From Streptomyces sp. WAC 01529 (GTDB lineage Bacteria > Actinomycetota > Actinomycetes > Streptomycetales > Streptomycetaceae), in the NCBI RefSeq assembly GCF_003945545.1, contig NZ_CP029617.1, positions 992,001-1,056,000 on the forward strand: a DNA stretch of 64,000 nt. Direction: 5' to 3'. The position numbers were made by a program, and so were the translations under genes. This document shows, one piece after another, positions 32,754 through 42,000 of the stretch (within the stretch, counting starts at the first letter, position 1; each line of letters starts with the position of its first letter). The notes below the pieces were generated by a model, which ran no database searches, was not told the origin of the DNA, and saw only the letters and a list, made by a program, of their open reading frames with translations.

Positions 32754-33897
32754 GTGGGCGCACCTCCGCTCCGGCAGGCCCGGTCCCGGAGACCGCGCGG
32801 ACGCTGTGCCAGCCCCGCTCCCCCCGCGCCCACTCCCACAGGGCGCGGTACACCGCCGCGGAGCCGACGAGGTGCCACGGCACGACGAGCGCCCAGGCCA
32901 GCCCGTCCGCCCGGTCGCGGTACTCGGCGTTGCGGCGCGCCCCCAGGACGCACAGCGCGTCGGCGACGAGCAGGCCGGCCGTCAGCCGGCGGGCGCGCGG
33001 GGAGACCGTGGCGGCCGCGGCGAGAACCGGCAGCGCCGCCCTGGCGGCCAGGCTTCCCACGGTGACCGCCCCCAGGACGCGGCCCCGTGCGGGGAGTTCG
33101 GACCAGTTGACGGCAACGGCCCGCAGCTGTCCGCGAGTCCAGCGCGCCCGCTGGCGCAGGGCGGCGTCGGCGCGCTCGGTGGAGCTGACGCCGGACGGCG
33201 TGCGCAGGAAGCCGGTACGGACGCCGTGGCCCATCAGCCACAGTGACCAGTGGTAGGACTCCTCGACGTCGTCCGAGCGGATGGGGCGCACCCGGTCCCA
33301 GGTGGCCGCCCAGGCGTAGACGGAACTTCCGGCGACCACATGGACCCCGGCCGACCTGGCGAGTCCGCGCACGGAGGCCTGCCACACGGCGTCCTCGGCC
33401 GCCCTGACGCGGGCGGTGAGCCGCACCCCGCGCTCGCTGACCTCATCGGCCTGCACCAGCGCGTAGCCCTGCTCCAACGCCCATACGGCTTCGGCGGGTT
33501 GGCCGGGACCGGGGACGACATCGGCGTCAACGACGGCGATCACCTCACCATCGGCGTACGGGAAAGCGTGATTGAGCGCGGCGCCCTTGGGCCGCATGCT
33601 CGGAAGCCTCAGGATCTCCCAGTCGAGATCGGGACGGTCCACGGCCGCCCTGACCCGCACCGCCCGCTCCCAGTCCTCGGCGCCGCCCGGCCCGTCCTCG
33701 ACGAGCCACAGCACCTGGAGCAGTTCCGGGGGGTAGTCCAGCGCCGCCACGGCGCGGGCCGACCGGGCGAGAGTGGCCTCCGTCTCCCGGTAGAAGGGCA
33801 TCAGCAGGGTCAGCCGCCGGGAGGGTCGCCACCGCGCGGGCAGCCGGTCCACCGCGTACGGAGCCACCGGCCAAGTGGGAACCAGAATGTCGGTCAT
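32743..33897 (-). CDS. GT2 family glycosyltransferase with C-terminal membrane segments
   Basis: A 384-residue protein from ATG 33897, first gene of the minus-strand operon. LTLLMPFYRETEATLARSAR opens the GT-A fold and VVDADVVPG carries the donor DxD. The SDDVEESYHWSLWLMGHG acceptor motif is followed by QRARWTRGQ, the Q/RxxRW signature of processive cellulose-synthase-like GT2 enzymes. Two hydrophobic stretches after residue 290 should anchor it in the membrane. No strong ribosome site precedes ATG 33897, and a GTG two codons earlier is possible. It is placed directly behind a well-formed promoter. Confidence 0.8.
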   Translation of the reverse strand: MTDILVPTWPVAPYAVDRLPARWRPSRRLTLLMPFYRETEATLARSARAVAALDYPPELLQVLWLVEDGPGGAEDWERAVRVRAAVDRPDLDWEILRLPSMRPKGAALNHAFPYADGEVIAVVDADVVPGPGQPAEAVWALEQGYALVQADEVSERGVRLTARVRAAEDAVWQASVRGLARSAGVHVVAGSSVYAWAATWDRVRPIRSDDVEESYHWSLWLMGHGVRTGFLRTPSGVSSTERADAALRQRARWTRGQLRAVAVNWSELPARGRVLGAVTVGSLAARAALPVLAAAATVSPRARRLTAGLLVADALCVLGARRNAEYRDRADGLAWALVVPWHLVGSAAVYRALWEWARGERGWHSVRAVSGTGPAGAEVRPHDQ

Positions 33898-34004
33898 ATG
33901 CACTCTGGTCTCAAGAGAAATGGAGACACTTTCTTTTCCTTCCGCAGGAGAAGAAACGCTTCGCCGGGCAATGAGAAATGCAAGATCATCCGCTGGCGCC
34001 CCGA

Positions 34005-34035
34005 AACCTAGCACCCCGTCTCAACGTCTTGTCAA
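34005..34035 (-). promoter_or_regulatory. Promoter for the minus-strand operon
   Basis: Read on the minus strand, TTGACA (34035-34030) is followed after 18-19 bases by TAGGT/TAGGTT (ending at 34005), a good match to the housekeeping sigma (HrdB) pattern. It lies about 110 bases before the GT2 start. The -35 overlaps one TCAAC repeat. Confidence 0.65.
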
Positions 34036-34036
34036 C
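34021..34036. promoter_or_regulatory. 11-base-spaced TCAAC direct repeats, possible activator site
   Basis: TCAAC at 34021-34025 and again at 34032-34036, exactly 11 bases apart, overlaps the minus-strand -35. Direct repeats on the same face of the helix are the pattern bound by SARP-type activators. No regulator gene lies within the locus, so the protein would be encoded elsewhere. Confidence 0.4.
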
Positions 34037-34074
34037 CTTGAACATCGAACAACTCCACAGCGGAACCAGGCTGG

Positions 34075-34103
34075 TTGACCGGCCAGTTGGACGACTCTAA
34101 GGT
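34075..34103 (+). promoter_or_regulatory. Promoter for the ribD-like/SUMF1 arm
   Basis: TTGACC (34075-34080), 17 bases, TAAGGT (34098-34103). The spacing and hexamers fit a housekeeping-sigma promoter. Transcription would begin near 34110, giving a leader of about 130 bases before ATG 34242. Confidence 0.65.
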
Positions 34104-34241
34104 GATCCGCCGCCTTACGAACCGACCGCCAGGGGCGCAGTTCTGAACAACTCGGACAACCACCAGGACCTTTTACAACAACCTTTTAAAACAACCCTTC
34201 AATAAGTTGCCGATTCCGCTTCCGGAAAGGAGCTGCGTTTC

Positions 34242-35390
34242 ATGGCCCGGCCTCACGTCCTTCTCTCGGCTGCCGTGTCGTTGGACGGCTGCCTCGACAC
34301 CCGCCCCGGTGAGGGCAGGCTGCTGCTGTCCGGCGAGGAGGACTTCGAGCGAGTCGTCTCGGAACGTGCCTCCAGTGACGCCGTCCTGGTGGGGGCGGGG
34401 ACGCTCCGCGCCGACGATCCCCGTCTGCGCGTGCGTGCGCGGGCCCCGCGCGAGCACCCCTTGCGCGAGCACCCCTTGCACGAGCACCCCTTGAAGGTCA
34501 CCATCACCCGGAGCGGCGACCTCGATCGGGCCTGGCGGTTCTGGCACCACGGCGGGCCCAAGGCCGTGTACGCGGTCGGCGCCGAGGCCCGGCGCAGAGC
34601 CGTGGCGGCCCTGGGCGACCTCGCCGAGGTGTACGAGGTGACGGGCAGCGGCACTTGGGAAGCCGTACTGGACCACCTCCACACGCTCGGAGTGCGGCGG
34701 CTGATGGTGGAGGGCGGCGGGCAGATCCACACCCAGCTGCTGCGGCAGGGCTTGGCCGACGAGCTGCAACTCGTCGTCGCACCACTGCTCGTGGGGCAGG
34801 CCGACGCGCCGCGCATGCTGGGGCCCGGCCCCTATCCGGGCGGCCCGCCGCACCGGCACACCCTGGTCGACACCCGGCGGATCGGTGACGTGGTCCTGCT
34901 CCGGTACGCGCTGAACCGGCGCCCCGGCACCGACGAAAGGGCCACCGCGGCGGACCTGGCCTGGCTCGCGGAGGCCTGTGAACTGGCCGCCCTGTGCCCG
35001 CCTTCGCGGAGCGCGTTCTCGGTCGGCGCGGTCATCGTCGCGGCCGACGGGGAGAGGCTCGCCCAGGGCCACTCCCGCGAGGGCGGCGACTCGCGCGTGC
35101 ATGCCGAGGAGGCCGCGCTCGCCAAGGTGGCGGGCGATCCGCGACTGCGCGGAGCGACGATCTACAGCAGTCTGGAACCCTGCGCCAAGCGTGCGTCGCG
35201 TCCCCGCTCGTGCGCGCGGCTGATCATCGACTCAGGTCTCCGGCGGGTGGTGACGGCCTGGCGCGAGCCCGACACGTTCGTTGTCGCGGCCGACGGGGCC
35301 GGACTGCTGCGGGCCTCCGGTGTGTGCCTGGCGGAGATCGAGCAACACGCCGAAGCGGCGCGGGCGCCCAACGCGCACTTGCCGCAATGA
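34242..35390 (+). CDS. RibD-like bifunctional reductase-deaminase, ToxE-like
   Basis: A 382-residue protein, ATG 34242 with AAAGGAG upstream. The N-terminal half is the RibD reductase domain: VLLSAAVSLDGCLD, VLVGAGTLRADDPRL, RLMVEGGGQIHTQLL. The C-terminal half is a cytidine-deaminase-fold domain with the zinc motif HAEEA and PCAKRASRPRSC. The order is reversed compared with the usual RibD, where the deaminase comes first. It should deaminate and reduce the GTP cyclohydrolase II product to a 5-aminouracil. In the toxoflavin pathway this is the toxE step. A 15-base tandem repeat inserts REHPLREHPLHEHPL near residue 70. Confidence 0.83.
   Translation: MARPHVLLSAAVSLDGCLDTRPGEGRLLLSGEEDFERVVSERASSDAVLVGAGTLRADDPRLRVRARAPREHPLREHPLHEHPLKVTITRSGDLDRAWRFWHHGGPKAVYAVGAEARRRAVAALGDLAEVYEVTGSGTWEAVLDHLHTLGVRRLMVEGGGQIHTQLLRQGLADELQLVVAPLLVGQADAPRMLGPGPYPGGPPHRHTLVDTRRIGDVVLLRYALNRRPGTDERATAADLAWLAEACELAALCPPSRSAFSVGAVIVAADGERLAQGHSREGGDSRVHAEEAALAKVAGDPRLRGATIYSSLEPCAKRASRPRSCARLIIDSGLRRVVTAWREPDTFVVAADGAGLLRASGVCLAEIEQHAEAARAPNAHLPQ
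34449..34493 (+). repeat. 15-base tandem repeat inside the ribD-like gene
   Basis: Three in-frame copies: CGCGAGCACCCCTTG twice, then CACGAGCACCCCTTG. They encode REHPL, REHPL, HEHPL in a surface loop of the reductase domain. Confidence 0.9.
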
Positions 35391-35429
35391 CTCCGGCCGG
35401 CGCGCACTGAATCGAACCGAGGAGAAGCC

Positions 35430-36245
35430 ATGCAGAGGGAGCAGGTCACGCAGGTGGGGCAGGCGGGGCAGGTAGAGCAGGTGGGGCAGGTAGAGCCGGC
35501 GGACTGGGTCGAGATCCCGGCCGGGTTGCTGCGCCGGGGCACCCCGGCCGACGAGATCCCGGAGGTGGCGCGCCGCTATGCCGACACCGGCGTACCGGTG
35601 GAGTGGTATAGGAAGGAGGCCCCGCGCACGGAGATCCGCCTCCCGGCGTTCCGGATCGCCCGCACCCCGGTCACGGTCGGCCAGTGGACGCTCTTCGCGG
35701 CGGCCACCGACAGGCCGATTCCGCGGGCGCCCGCGGACCACCCGGTCGTCGGGGTCACCTGGGAGGCGGCGACGGCCTACTGCCGGTGGCTCGGGGAGCG
35801 GCTCGGCGGCCAAGAGGTGCGACTGCCCACGGAGGACGAGTGGGAGCGCGCCGCCCGGGGCGACGACGGCCGGGAGTTCCCCTGGGGCGCGGAGTACCGC
35901 ACGGGACTGGCAAATCTGGTGGACCTCGGCATCGGCACCACGACGCCGGTCGGTTCGTTCCCCGAGGGCGCGAGCCCGTTCGGAGTGCTGGACATGGCGG
36001 GCAACGCCGACGAGTGGACCTCCACGCTGTACGCCCCCTACCCGGGCGCTCCCGACGACGTGCCGAGCGTCGAGGACTGGGCGTACGATCCGCACGTCAC
36101 CCGGGGCGGAGCCTTCCGCCACGACCGGGATCTGGCCCGGTGCGCCCGCCGACACGGCGTCTACGAGCGGGACTTGACGGAGATCGGCGTGGGCTTCCGC
36201 CTGGCGGCACCGGCCGAGCGGTCAGCGCGAGGACGCGCCGGCTGA
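35430..36245 (+). CDS. SUMF1/formylglycine-generating-enzyme-fold protein, ToxD-like
   Basis: A 271-residue protein, 39 bases behind the ribD-like gene with GAGGAGAAGCC before ATG 35430. The C-type-lectin-like SUMF1 fold is clear: [71 protein letters not shown] and GVGFRLA. The copper-binding cysteine pair of true formylglycine-generating enzymes is not evident, and no sulfatase is nearby. Toxoflavin operons carry a gene of this type (toxD), thought to act in triazine formation or oxidation. The N-terminus has a repetitive [15 protein letters not shown] stretch. Its 3' end runs into a repeat-rich spacer. Confidence 0.78.
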   Translation: MQREQVTQVGQAGQVEQVGQVEPADWVEIPAGLLRRGTPADEIPEVARRYADTGVPVEWYRKEAPRTEIRLPAFRIARTPVTVGQWTLFAAATDRPIPRAPADHPVVGVTWEAATAYCRWLGERLGGQEVRLPTEDEWERAARGDDGREFPWGAEYRTGLANLVDLGIGTTTPVGSFPEGASPFGVLDMAGNADEWTSTLYAPYPGAPDDVPSVEDWAYDPHVTRGGAFRHDRDLARCARRHGVYERDLTEIGVGFRLAAPAERSARGRAG

Positions 36246-36547
36246 CCGGATGGCGTGGGGCGCGCCGGTGGCGCGGGTGGCGTGGGGGTGCGCTGGCTGA
36301 CCGGGTGGCGTGGGGCGCTGGCTGACGCGGGCGGCGTCGGGGCGCGCTGGCTGACGCGGGCGGCGTCGGGGCGTGGTGCGTCGGTGCGTCGGTGCGTCGG
36401 TGCGTCGGTGCGTCGGTGACATCGTGGCGGCCGCCCCGGTGTTGGCCGGGACGGCCGCCGCTCCCCCGTTTCCCCCGTGTCCCCCGTGTCCCCCGTGTCC
36501 CCCGGTCTTTTGGCCCCTTGGTCTCATGATGAAGCGTCGTACGCAGG
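36246..36547. repeat. Repeat-rich spacer at the edge of the cluster
   Basis: Three sorts of tandem repeat fill this convergent gap. A roughly 29-base unit beginning CGCTGGCTGACGCGGGCGGC is perfect twice (36316-36344, 36345-36373) with decayed copies from 36241. GGTGCGTC is repeated five times (36375-36414). CCCCCGTGT is repeated three times (36472-36498) with imperfect flanks. No gene is supported. The repeats may include the transcription stop for the SUMF1 gene. Confidence 0.85.
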
Positions 36548-38860
36548 TCAGGGCTTGCCCGCGTCCGTCGCGTCCGCCGCGCCCACCGCGTCGTCCGCGG
36601 CACAGTGGTAAAGCGTCGGCGAGCGCCCCTCACCGGCGCGACCCTCGGCGCCGTAGGTCGCGGGATCGACCTCGGCGCATGCCGACCTCACCCATGCGCT
36701 GATCTTCGAGTTCTTCGCTCCCGCCTCGCTGGCCAGCGCGAACCTGACGTCACCGGTGGCGACGAGTTCCTGGTACTCGGCGAGCGAGAGGGCGTCGCCG
36801 TGCATGCCGGCGACGGGAAGGACGGGCACGACCTTGGCATAGATGTACGGGGCCGCACCCATCGCTGTCTCGGCGGACATGGCGTATTCCGCGTCGCCCT
36901 TGTGCTTCTGCACGTAGGCGAGGAGCTTGCTCTCCGCGGCGGTCAGCGAGGTGCTCGTGCCCCGCCCGAAGAGCCTCCCGGTGCCCGCGCTGTCGGGGCG
37001 CGGACCGGCCGACGCGTCGAACGCCGAGCCCGCGTAACGCTCGTTCAGCACGGACAGGGACCATGCCGTCGGCGCGGCGAACATGGCCACACACCCCGCC
37101 AGCAGCCCGACGATCCCGGCCCGGCGGACGTTCCCCGGCGGGAAGCCGAGGGCCAGGACGGCGACGAGCGTGGCCACGGCGACGAGAGGGATGAGCCAAG
37201 GAGCGAAGTCCGTGTAGTCGTAGGCCAGATGGACCGTCCAGGCGACTTCGAGGGTGATGGCCGCGGGCAGCACCCAGGCCCTTCGGCCACCGGGCGAGAC
37301 TCGGTGCGCGCGCCACAGGGCGACGGTCCCGGCGGCGGCCAGCGCGGCGATCGGAGGCGCGAGGATGGACAGGTAGGCGGTGTGGAAGAGGTCGCCGAGG
37401 GCGCTGAGCACGAAGGCCGCCGTGACCAGCCAGCTGCCCCACATCAGGAATCCCGCGCGGGCCGGATGGGTGCGGACGCTCCCGCGGTACGTCGCGAGGC
37501 CCATGACCAGGGCGATCACGGCGAGCGGATAGAGCCAGCCGATCTGCGGGGCCAGGGGGTTGCGCAGGAGCTTGAGCCAGAGGGAGGCGTCGGAAATGGG
37601 CTTCGAAGGCCCCCAGGTGCCACCGGGATGCCCCTGCTGCCCCTGCTGTCCTTGCTGCCCGCCTTCGGCTCGCCCCTGCTGCCCGCCTTCGGACTGCCCC
37701 TCACGCCCCTGCTGCCCCTCTTCGGGAGCCCCGCCATCCGTGCCACCACCCGTGCCGCCGGGAGGCGCGCCGGACGGTGCGGCCGTCGTCGGCTGCCGCC
37801 CGGCGCCTCCCTTCTCGGCGCCCCCCTTCTCCTGGCCGCTCCCGGGCTGCCCCGGCCCACTGCTCGCGGGCGGGGCCGTCGGCGCGCTCCGTGCACCGTC
37901 CTTGTTGCCGCCTCCGTCGCCGCCTCCGTCGCCATGACCGGACGCGGACGCTCCGTGCGCGGCGCCGGACGCGACCGCTCCGCCATCGATCAGCCCGGCG
38001 TGTACGCGGTTGAAGCCGTTGTAGCCGAAGACCATCGCGGCGGCGCTGTTGTTGGTCGAACCGTCCACGTAGGGGCGGCTGTCCGCCGGAGTGAAGGTGA
38101 GCAGGGCCACCCACGACAGCGACACCGAGAAGAGCACCACGCCCGCCACCGCCAGCCGGCCGAGGCGCTGCTTCATGTGCGCCGGAGCCGCCACCAGGTA
38201 TCCGACGAAGAAGGCGGGGACGGCGATCCAGGCCTCCATCATCTTCATCTGGAAGCCGATGCCGATCCACAAAGCGCTCAGCAGCAGCGGCCTGAGCCGG
38301 GCGGTGCCGACCGCCTTCTGATACTGGTCGGCGGCGAGCACCAGGCACATGGTGAGTGAACCGTCCGGCATCGCGTGGCCGAACATCGAGGCCGCCACGG
38401 GCGTGACCGTGAGCAGGCCGGAGGCGAGCAGCCCGGCGGCGGGCCCCTGCCAGCGGCGTACCAGCCGGTACATCACCAGCACGGAGATCACGCCCATGAC
38501 GCACTGCGGCAGGGTCAGGGCCCAGTCGTGGAAGCCGAAGATCCGTGCCGACAGGGCCTGCGGCCACAGGAAGCCGCCGATCTTGTCCATGGTGAGGGTC
38601 GCGGCGGGGTCGACGGTGGTAAAAAGGAACGCCTTCCAGCTCTCGGACATGCTGCGGGCGGCCAGGGAGTAGTACGGGGCGAACCCGCTGCTGGTGATGT
38701 TCCAGGCGTAGAGCAGCGCGGCGAGCGCGGCGATCCCCAGGAGTCCCGGCCGGGCCCAGCGCGGCTGGTCCGGCGGCGAGCGCCAGAACCGTCCGCGGCG
38801 CGGCGGCGTCGGGGCAGCCGAGGGCGCGGTCCTGCTGGAGGTGCTGGTCAGAGACGTCAT
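36548..38860 (-). CDS. ArnT/GT39-type membrane glycosyltransferase
   Basis: A 770-residue protein from ATG 38860 behind AAGGAGCC. It has about twelve membrane helices in two blocks. The luminal loop after the first helix contains the conserved acidic pair region YYSLAARSMSESWKAF and TVDPAATLTMDKIGG. It belongs to the dolichyl/polyprenyl-phosphate mannosyltransferase superfamily. A 150-residue Gly/Gln/Glu/Ser-rich insertion (about 295-430, with GQQG and GGDGGG runs) separates the helix blocks and is probably an extracellular disordered loop. The C-terminal 150 residues are soluble. Such proteins transfer a lipid-linked sugar to cell-surface polymers. Confidence 0.8.
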   Translation of the reverse strand: MTSLTSTSSRTAPSAAPTPPRRGRFWRSPPDQPRWARPGLLGIAALAALLYAWNITSSGFAPYYSLAARSMSESWKAFLFTTVDPAATLTMDKIGGFLWPQALSARIFGFHDWALTLPQCVMGVISVLVMYRLVRRWQGPAAGLLASGLLTVTPVAASMFGHAMPDGSLTMCLVLAADQYQKAVGTARLRPLLLSALWIGIGFQMKMMEAWIAVPAFFVGYLVAAPAHMKQRLGRLAVAGVVLFSVSLSWVALLTFTPADSRPYVDGSTNNSAAAMVFGYNGFNRVHAGLIDGGAVASGAAHGASASGHGDGGGDGGGNKDGARSAPTAPPASSGPGQPGSGQEKGGAEKGGAGRQPTTAAPSGAPPGGTGGGTDGGAPEEGQQGREGQSEGGQQGRAEGGQQGQQGQQGHPGGTWGPSKPISDASLWLKLLRNPLAPQIGWLYPLAVIALVMGLATYRGSVRTHPARAGFLMWGSWLVTAAFVLSALGDLFHTAYLSILAPPIAALAAAGTVALWRAHRVSPGGRRAWVLPAAITLEVAWTVHLAYDYTDFAPWLIPLVAVATLVAVLALGFPPGNVRRAGIVGLLAGCVAMFAAPTAWSLSVLNERYAGSAFDASAGPRPDSAGTGRLFGRGTSTSLTAAESKLLAYVQKHKGDAEYAMSAETAMGAAPYIYAKVVPVLPVAGMHGDALSLAEYQELVATGDVRFALASEAGAKNSKISAWVRSACAEVDPATYGAEGRAGEGRSPTLYHCAADDAVGAADATDAGKP

Positions 38861-38943
38861 GGTCGCTGCTGGCTCCTTGCTGGCTCCTTGTTCCCGGACA
38901 CGGCCGCCAAGTGGTCGACGTCTCGTTGTCTACCGGCCCTCGG

Positions 38944-38975
38944 TTGTCCGGCGCCGGGGACCCGGCACCGGACAA
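38944..38975 (-). terminator. Hairpin downstream of the nSTAND-WD40 gene
   Basis: TTGTCCGGCGCCGGG (38944-38958) and CCCGGCACCGGACAA (38961-38975) form a 15-base stem with one mismatch. It lies 50 bases past the WD40 stop codon and ahead of the GT39 gene. Confidence 0.6.
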
Positions 38976-39022
38976 CAAGCGCCGGACAACCTCCGGTGTC
39001 CGGACCGCTCCTGTCGGCCGCC

Positions 39023-42000
39023 TCAGCGCGTGCACGCCCGGCGCGGTGACTGCTGGTAGGGGTCGTGCAGATACCGGGCGCGCTCCTCGGGGCTGAGGTC
39101 CCTGCGCAGGGACCGGCAGATCCTGCTGATCGCCTCGTCGGCGCTGAGGAGCACGTCCCACAGGCGCAGCGCGCCGTCGTCGCCGCCGCTGGCGACGGTG
39201 CGGCCGTCCGGGCTGAACGCCACCGTCCGGACCGGGTCCGCGTGGCCGGGCAGCATGGCCTTCTGCAGGCGGGTGGAGGCGTCCCACAGCCGCACCACCC
39301 CGTCACGGCCGCTGCTGGCGACCGTGCGGCCGTCGGGGCTGAAGGCCACCGCCTGTGCGCCGCGCCGGACTCCGGTCAGCTCGCCCCGGGCGCGTCCTGT
39401 CGCCGCGTCCCACAGTCGCACTATGCCGTCGTCGCTGCCACCGGCGACGGTGTTCCCGGCCGGGGCGAAGGACACCGACCGCAGGGGGGACTTGGCTCCG
39501 CCGCGGACACCGGGAGCGCCACGGGCGCCGCGGACCCCCCGGGCCTCGCCGGTGGCCGTGTCCCACAGGCGCAGCGTGCCGTCGAGCCCCCCACTGGCCA
39601 GGGTGCGTCCGTCGGGACTGAACGCGACCGACGCCACGGCTCGCCGATGCCCCGTCAGCACCTTGCGCCGCTCACCGGTCGCCGCGTCCCACAGCCGTAC
39701 GGTCCCCTCGCGTCCCCCACTGGCGACCGTACGGCCGTCCGGACTGAACGCCACCGACTGCACGCCTTCCTGATGAGCCCTCAGCACATCCCGCTGCTCC
39801 CCCGTGACCGTGTCCCACAGCCGTACGGTCCCCTCGCTCCCCCCGCTGACGACCGTGCCGCCGTCCGGACTGAACGCCACCGACCGCACGGCCCCCTCGT
39901 GCCCGTCGAGCGTGGTGCGCACCCTGCCGGTCACCGCGTCCCGCAGCCGTACCGTCCCGTCGTCCCCGGCACCGGCGACCCTGCGGCCGTCCGGGCTGAA
40001 CGCCACCGTGTTCACCGCGCCCCGGGGCCCGCTCACCGTGATGCGCGCCTTGCCGGTGGCGACGGCCCACAGCCGTACGGTCCCGTCGCGCCCCCCGCCG
40101 ACCACCGTGCTGCCGTCCTGGCTGAACGCGACGGACCGCACCCCGCCGCCCTGCCCGCTGAGCACGGCACGCCGCTCCCCGGCCGCCGTGTCCCACAGCC
40201 GTACGGTCCCGTCGAGGCCGCCGCTGACGACCATGCGGCCGTCGGGGCTGAACGCCACGGACTCGGCGTCACGCCCGTGTTCGGTGAGGGTCACGCGGTC
40301 CTCGCCGGTCTTCTTGTTCCACAGTTTCACCGCGCCGTCGCGGCCGCCGGTGGCGACGGTGCGGCCGTCCGGGCTGAACGCCACCGCGTTGACGGGCCCC
40401 TTGTGCCCGTCCAGCGTGGTGCGCGTCCTGCCGGTGTGCGGGTTCCACAGCCGCACGGTGCCGTCCTCGCCCCCACCGGCGAGCGTGTCGCCGTCGGGGC
40501 TGAACGCCACCGTCCGCACGACACCCCGATGTCCCGTCAGCGGTCGCATGTGCTCGCCGCTCGCCATGTTCCACAGCCGTACCGTGCCGTTGCGCCCCCC
40601 GCTCGCCACCGTGCGGCCGTCCGGGCTGAACGCGACCGACCGCACCATGCCCTGGTGTTCCGTCAGCACGGCCCGCTGCTCGCCGGTCCGCGTGTCCCAC
40701 AGCCGTACGGTCCCGTCGTGACCGCCGCTCACCACCGTGCGGCCGTCGGGGCTCAACGCGACCGAGTTCACCACCCCCTTGTGCCCCTTGAGGGTGGCGC
40801 GCGCCCGGTCGGTGGCCGTGTTCCACAGCCGTACCGTGCCGTCGTGACCGCCGCTCGCCACCGTGCGGCCGTCCCTGCTGATGGCCACCGAACCCACTTC
40901 GCCCTTGTGGCCGGTGAGCCGCTGCTGGAGAGGGCGCGAGGCCGCGGCCAGGAGGCTGGTGGTGGCCTCGGCGGTGGGGCGGATCCGGTAGGCGTAGACG
41001 GCCAGGAGCGAGGCCAGGTCGGACTCGTCGGCGAGGAGGATCGACGCCTGGGCCGCGAGCTGGCGGGACAGGGCGCTGCGCTGTTCGGCGACGGCCTCGC
41101 GACGGTGGCCCTCACTGGTCCGGTACTGGTCCCAGGCGATCAGGCCCGAGACGAGGGCGATGACGAGCAGCACGGAGAGGGTGACGGTGAACCGGCGCAG
41201 GCGCCGCGTGGTGCGGGCCGCGGCGCGCCGCTCGCGGTCGCGGGCCGCGGTGCTCGCGGCCAGGAAGTCCCGTTCCAGCGCGGTCAGGGTGCTCTCGGGC
41301 GCGAAGTGCTCCTCGGCCGCCGCCAGCCGCGTGCCGCGGTACAGCGCGCCCGGGTCCCGGCCCTCACGGTCCCAGTCGGCGGCCGCCTCGCCGAGCCGCT
41401 GGTGCAGCAGCAGCCCCGCCCGGTCCTCGTCGATCCAGTGCCGCAGCCGTGGCCAGGCGTGCAGCAGCGCCTCGTGGGTCAGTTCGACGGTGTCGGTGTC
41501 CAGGGTGATCAGCCGGGCGCGGGCCAGCGCGTCGACGACCGCCTCGACGCCGGCCCGGTCCTCGCTCAGGGAGTCCAGGTCGGCGCGGGCCAGGCGGCGT
41601 CTGGTGGCGTCCGCGTCCTCACCGATCGCCACGAGGCGCAGCAGGACGGTACGGGCCAGGTGCCGCTGCTCGTCGGTGAGCCCGGCGTGCACCGCCTCCG
41701 CGGTCTGGGCGAGGGCGTGCCGGATGCCGCCCGCGGCCTCGTACCCGGCCAGGGTGAGGGTGCTGCCGCGGCGGCGCCGCCAGGTCTCGCGCAGCGCGTG
41801 GGAGACCAGCGGCAGCACCGTGGCCCTGCCGGTGGCGTCGGCGATGACACGGGCGAGGAGCGCCCCCTCCACGGTGCAGTCGGCGCGGGCCGCGGGCCTG
41901 CTGATCGCGCGGCGCAGCTCGTCGGTGGTCATCGGCCCGACGAGCAACTGGGCGTCGCGCAGGGCCTCGACGAGGTCGGGGTGCTGGGCGCAGCGCGCGT

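Larger units (their letters stand above)
33898..34241. other. Divergent control region of the toxoflavin-like locus
   Basis: A 344-base AT-richer gap between the two divergent arms. It contains a promoter for each direction, an 11-base-spaced TCAAC repeat pair (34021 and 34032), and near the plus-strand leader a run of ACAACC/TTTTA units (about 34155-34196: CCTTTTACAACAACC, CCTTTTAAAACAACC). No gene is supported. Confidence 0.7.

Noticed and set aside
30676..35390. Riboflavin biosynthesis operon
   Set aside because: GTP cyclohydrolase II and a RibD-like gene occur, but no riboflavin synthase, lumazine synthase or DHBP synthase; the tox-type partners explain them better.
35430..36245. Formylglycine-generating enzyme for a sulfatase
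   Set aside because: SUMF1 fold only; no sulfatase in the window and the copper-binding cysteines are not evident.
36375..36498. CRISPR array
   Set aside because: Repeat units are 8-9 bases and contiguous, with no spacers and no cas genes.
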